Assembly: GCA_024228935.1 (NCBI GenBank)
Contig: JAAESX010000086.1
Location: 1 to 64,000 of the forward strand
Source: Pseudomonadota bacterium
Lineage (GTDB): Bacteria; Myxococcota_A; UBA796; CAJQPC01
Direction of reading: 5' to 3'
DNA: 64,000 nt
Part shown: positions 61,693 through 64,000 of the stretch, piece after piece
Layout of the letters: each line of letters opens with the position of its first letter
How positions within the stretch are numbered: the first letter of the stretch is position 1
The notes under the pieces: generated by a model
The model's input: the letters and a program-made list of their open reading frames with translations, nothing else
The model's database searches: none
What the model was told of the DNA's origin: nothing
Position numbers and translations under genes: made by a program

Positions 61693-62580
61693 TCAGGCCT
61701 CGACGACCGCAGCGTGCAGCGCCGCCACCACGGTCTGCAGGCGTGCGCTGCGTCGGTTCGCCGAGGGGTAGATCGCGTACAGCGGGAAGGACGGCAGGGT
61801 GTAGTCGGCGAGCACCTGGCGCAGGTTCGGGGCCGAGCGCATCATCCGCGCCGAGGTCCAGCCGATTCCGAGCCCGCTCACCATCGCGTCGAACAGCGCG
61901 CGGCCGTCGTTCGCCTCGAAGCGTCCCTCGGGGTGGACCACGTGCTGCTCCCCGTCCGGTCCGGTCAGGTTCCACGGGAACGTGCCGCCTGCGCTCAGGA
62001 AGTGCAGCGTCTCGTGCCGCAGCAGGTCCTCGGGCGTGTGAGGCGCGCCATGTCGGTCGATGTAGGCCGTGCTCGCCGCCAGCAGTGGCTGCACGCTCGT
62101 GAGCTTGCGGGCCGTCAGGGTGCTGTCCGACAGCGTGCCACCGAAGACGACGACGTCGAGCCCCTCGGCGACGGGGTTCACCGGACGGTCGTTGACCTGG
62201 ATCTGCAAGCGCAGCCCTGGGTGCTCGTCCATGAGCAGTCGCAGCACCGCCAGCGTGTCCGGCACCGTCAGGATGCTCATCAGGCTGATCTGGACGACGC
62301 CGGTCAGCCCTTCGGTCTCTCGCTGTACGGCGAGCTCGGCCGCGTCGACCTCGTCCAGGATGCGCCGAGCGCGACTCAGAAGCGCTCGACCTGCCTCGCT
62401 GAGGCTCAGGCTGCGGGTCGTCCGATGCAGCAGCTTGACGTCGAGGCGCTCCTCGAGCGAGGCCAGTCGCCGGCTCACGGTGTTCGGGGGAAGGCCCAGC
62501 GCCCGGGCCGCTGCGGTCAGGCTCCCCGACTCGACGATCTGGCTGAACACCCTGAGTTCTTCGAGGCTCTCGAGCTTCAC
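61693..62580 (-). CDS. LysR-family transcriptional regulator
   Basis: 295 residues: N-terminal HTH (LEELRVFSQIVESGSLTAAA, LGLPPNTVSRRLASLEERLD, VKLLHRTTRSLSLSEAGRAL) and an effector domain of the LysR type (VVQISLMSILTVPDTLAVLR, GLDVVVFGGTLSDSTL, LGIGWTSARMMRSA). It starts next to a 324-base region without an intact gene and is followed by the folate ligase. The target is unknown; the divergent CDGSH gene or the hydrolase remnant beside it are candidates. Confidence 0.92.
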   Translation of the reverse strand: MKLESLEELRVFSQIVESGSLTAAARALGLPPNTVSRRLASLEERLDVKLLHRTTRSLSLSEAGRALLSRARRILDEVDAAELAVQRETEGLTGVVQISLMSILTVPDTLAVLRLLMDEHPGLRLQIQVNDRPVNPVAEGLDVVVFGGTLSDSTLTARKLTSVQPLLAASTAYIDRHGAPHTPEDLLRHETLHFLSAGGTFPWNLTGPDGEQHVVHPEGRFEANDGRALFDAMVSGLGIGWTSARMMRSAPNLRQVLADYTLPSFPLYAIYPSANRRSARLQTVVAALHAAVVEA

Positions 62581-62699
62581 GGACTGATTCCCTCAGGTCT
62601 GGAGATACTGTCTAACGGACTCGCAGATAATCTACCTCGACGAGCCGAGTCACGATGCCGCCGTCGATGTGCCCGGAGTCTCGGTCGGTGTTGCTTGAT

Positions 62700-62904
62700 T
62701 CTCGCTGACCGGCCGCCGGATGTCGTCGACTTCACGCCGGGCGCCGAGCTCTTCCCGTTCCAGTCGAAGTGGTTCCAGAGCTCGGTCGGGCCCATCCACT
62801 TCATCGACGAAGGGCGGGGGCGGCCCCTCGGTCCAGAGGTCCACCGTTCCGGACATCCACGAGCGGTTCGTGAACGGGATCCGTCAGTGGGGCGAGGTCC
62901 ACGG
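62700..62904 (+). pseudogene. Remnant of an alpha/beta-hydrolase (haloalkane-dehalogenase-like) N-terminus
   Basis: One frame of this stretch reads PPDVVDFTPGAELFPFQSKW, FQSSVGPIHFIDEGRGRP, the typical beginning of haloalkane-dehalogenase-like hydrolases just before the oxyanion HG motif. It then changes sense; no nucleophile elbow or later part follows. A second frame ends IHERFVNGIRQWGEVHG at a TGA at 62906-62908, overlapping the CDGSH ATG. This looks like an internally deleted gene, with only the first 40 residues and possibly a tail left. The rest of the 62581-62904 gap shows nothing coding. Confidence 0.5.
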
Positions 62905-63510
62905 ATGAGCGCCCCTGTCATCGTCACCGTCCTCCCCGACGGCCCGCTGAAGGTCAGCGGCGCCGACTCCGCCAGCTACTGCGGCGAGCGCATGCAGGTC
63001 GACGGCGACGTGTACCTGTGCCGCTGCGGCGACAGCGCCAACCCGCCGTATTGCGATGGAGCCCACTCCCGGAACGGCTTCGATGGCGGCTGTGAGGACC
63101 CGCCCGAGCAGGAGCTGAGGGTCTGGGAGGGGAAGACCCTTCGCACGCACTTCAACAAGGCGGCGTGCATGCACGTCTACTACTGCAAACCGCTCGACGA
63201 GCTGCGCGAGCGCGAGCTGGCGGGGGACACCGCCGCGGCGACCGAGATCATGCGCGTCGTCGGGACCTGCCCGTCGGGGGCGCTCCGCTACGAGCTGAAG
63301 GGCGGCTCGGTCGAGCCCCCCGCGAGCGAGCCCCAGGTCTGCATCGACATCGTCGAAGGCGGCGAGGTGCGGCTCCAGGTGCCGTTCGAGATCAACGCGG
63401 CGCTGCACCAGGGACAGCCTGACGACCGGGCCACCCTGTGTCGGTGCGGCCGGTCGAAGAACAAGCCCTGGTGCGATGGGCGGCACAAGGGGCGGAAGGG
63501 CTTCCGCTGA
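62905..63510 (+). CDS. Iron-sulfur protein with two CDGSH domains and a central mono-cluster domain
   Basis: 201 residues. N-terminal CDGSH motif YLCRCGDSANPPYCDGAHSR and C-terminal LCRCGRSKNKPWCDGRHKG each show CxC-x2-S-x3-P-x-C-D-x2-H for a 2Fe-2S cluster with one His ligand. Between them ACMHVYYC and VGTCPSGALRYEL form a divergent 4Fe-4S mono-cluster domain. Proteins with this order occur in bacteria and are thought to transfer electrons or clusters. ATG 62905 follows the hydrolase remnant. Monocistronic by position. Confidence 0.92.
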   Translation: MSAPVIVTVLPDGPLKVSGADSASYCGERMQVDGDVYLCRCGDSANPPYCDGAHSRNGFDGGCEDPPEQELRVWEGKTLRTHFNKAACMHVYYCKPLDELRERELAGDTAAATEIMRVVGTCPSGALRYELKGGSVEPPASEPQVCIDIVEGGEVRLQVPFEINAALHQGQPDDRATLCRCGRSKNKPWCDGRHKGRKGFR

Positions 63511-63541
63511 TCGGCTAAAGGCCGGGCAGCCCGGAGCCCCT

Positions 63542-64000
63542 GTGAACAAGACCCTCGCCGCCGCCGCCCTCCTGCTGGCAGCCAGCGCCTGCTCGTCCGA
63601 GCAGGACCACGGACACGACCACGACCACGAGGGTGGCCATGTCGAGGAGCCGGCCGTCGAGCCGGTTCCCGACCCCGTGGCCGAGCCCGCCGCTGCCCCC
63701 GCGGCGTCCACGACCATCAACGGCACGATGGGCCCATGGATCGTCGAGCTCCAGCCGGGGACCGACTCCGTCCGCCTGGTCGCCGCGGACGCCGCTGGGA
63801 ACGCCGTCGCTCCGGACGGCGAGATCTCTCTCGCGCTCACGGCCGCCTCGGGCGGCACCGAGATGGTCACGCTCACCCCGGACGGCGCTGGCTGGTCCGG
63901 CCCCGCGACCATCTCGCCGGACGGCGCCTACATGGCGCAGCTCACCGGCCCGGTGGGCAGCGCCCGACTGATGTGGGGCTCCACCGCGACTGGCCATGAG
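63542..64000 (+). CDS. His-rich lipoprotein (3' end outside window)
   Basis: GTG 63542 begins a normal lipoprotein signal (NKTLAAAALLLAASAC, Cys 17). The mature protein starts with an acidic His-rich stretch (DHGHDHDHEGGH) able to bind Zn, Ni or Cu, then a Pro/Ala/Glu linker and a beta-rich domain (MGPWIVELQPGTDSVRLVAA, ISLALTAASGGTEMVTLTPD). It is open to the window edge (153 codons). The His cluster suggests metal handling in the periplasm; the downstream part is missing. Confidence 0.75.
   Translation, partial: MNKTLAAAALLLAASACSSEQDHGHDHDHEGGHVEEPAVEPVPDPVAEPAAAPAASTTINGTMGPWIVELQPGTDSVRLVAADAAGNAVAPDGEISLALTAASGGTEMVTLTPDGAGWSGPATISPDGAYMAQLTGPVGSARLMWGSTATGHE

Noticed and set aside
1..64000. 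tRNA, rRNA, CRISPR array, insertion sequence or phage attachment site
   Set aside because: No T-loop-like GGTTCGANTCC stretches, rRNA segments, regularly spaced short repeats with unique spacers, or transposase/integrase motifs were seen on either strand.

Overview
The window is very GC-rich, with dense gene packing and many GTG starts. Several features point to a deltaproteobacterial, probably Myxococcota-like, Gram-negative bacterium. These are many lipoproteins with very short signal peptides (MLLLLLAC type), MopE/thrombospondin-3 Asp-Cys calcium motifs, FG-GAP proteins, short Cys-plus-hydrophobic-plus-Arg tails resembling MYXO-CTERM, CotH-kinase lipoproteins, HTTM and prepilin-peptidase genes. 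The phylum is inferred from protein style, not from a marker gene. I saw no rRNA, tRNA, CRISPR array or transposase.

Layout. 0-9 kb: a cyclic-nucleotide-binding protein, a family 2 glycosyltransferase, a membrane protein and an SGNH hydrolase on the plus strand. On the minus strand follow a prepilin peptidase, a DegT-type aminotransferase and an ABC-2 exporter. 8.7-19.5 kb: a radical SAM/SPASM island with two minus-strand and two plus-strand radical SAM genes, an HTTM-family membrane enzyme with its small partner, and several tiny lipoproteins. One radical SAM gene lacks its SPASM half. A matching orphan SPASM gene lies 3.8 kb away on the same strand, and lipoproteins, a frameshifted FG-GAP gene and a duplicated gene tail sit between the halves. 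A 51-bp tandem repeat fills the longest gap. 19.5-36.9 kb: AraC/SDR pair, small conserved genes, a glyoxalase-fold gene and a glycine-rich gene each with an in-frame stop, a YfcC-type transporter, a CotH lipoprotein, a STAND ATPase regulator, an M23/lectin lipoprotein, an M19-like metallohydrolase and an FG-GAP lipoprotein.

36.9-45.3 kb: a SelW-like selenoprotein with a UGA and a textbook bacterial SECIS hairpin, an SDR gene whose catalytic Tyr codon is TAG, and an ankyrin gene with an in-frame stop. Next is a complete nitric oxide reductase locus: norR divergent from norC-norB-norQ-norD, with a sigma-54 promoter. NorC carries an extra cytochrome c domain. 45.3-64 kb: two MopE/beta-helix lipoprotein genes (both with in-frame stops), a PRMT-like methyltransferase, an MBL-fold/DoxX/LysR group, beta-carbonic anhydrase, a large EF-hand-like protein, a sterol-desaturase-type enzyme, a thioesterase, a MYG1-like hydrolase, a second CotH gene, 5-formyl-THF cyclo-ligase, LysR, a double-CDGSH iron-sulfur protein and a His-rich lipoprotein cut by the window edge.

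Main points for a second look: the selenoprotein and its SECIS; six otherwise intact genes each interrupted by one in-frame stop (TGA, TAG and TAA all occur); the split radical SAM/SPASM enzyme; the radical SAM/HTTM/lipoprotein island as a possible surface-modification system; and the two-domain NorC. No database search was possible, so family names rest on motifs and remembered family features.
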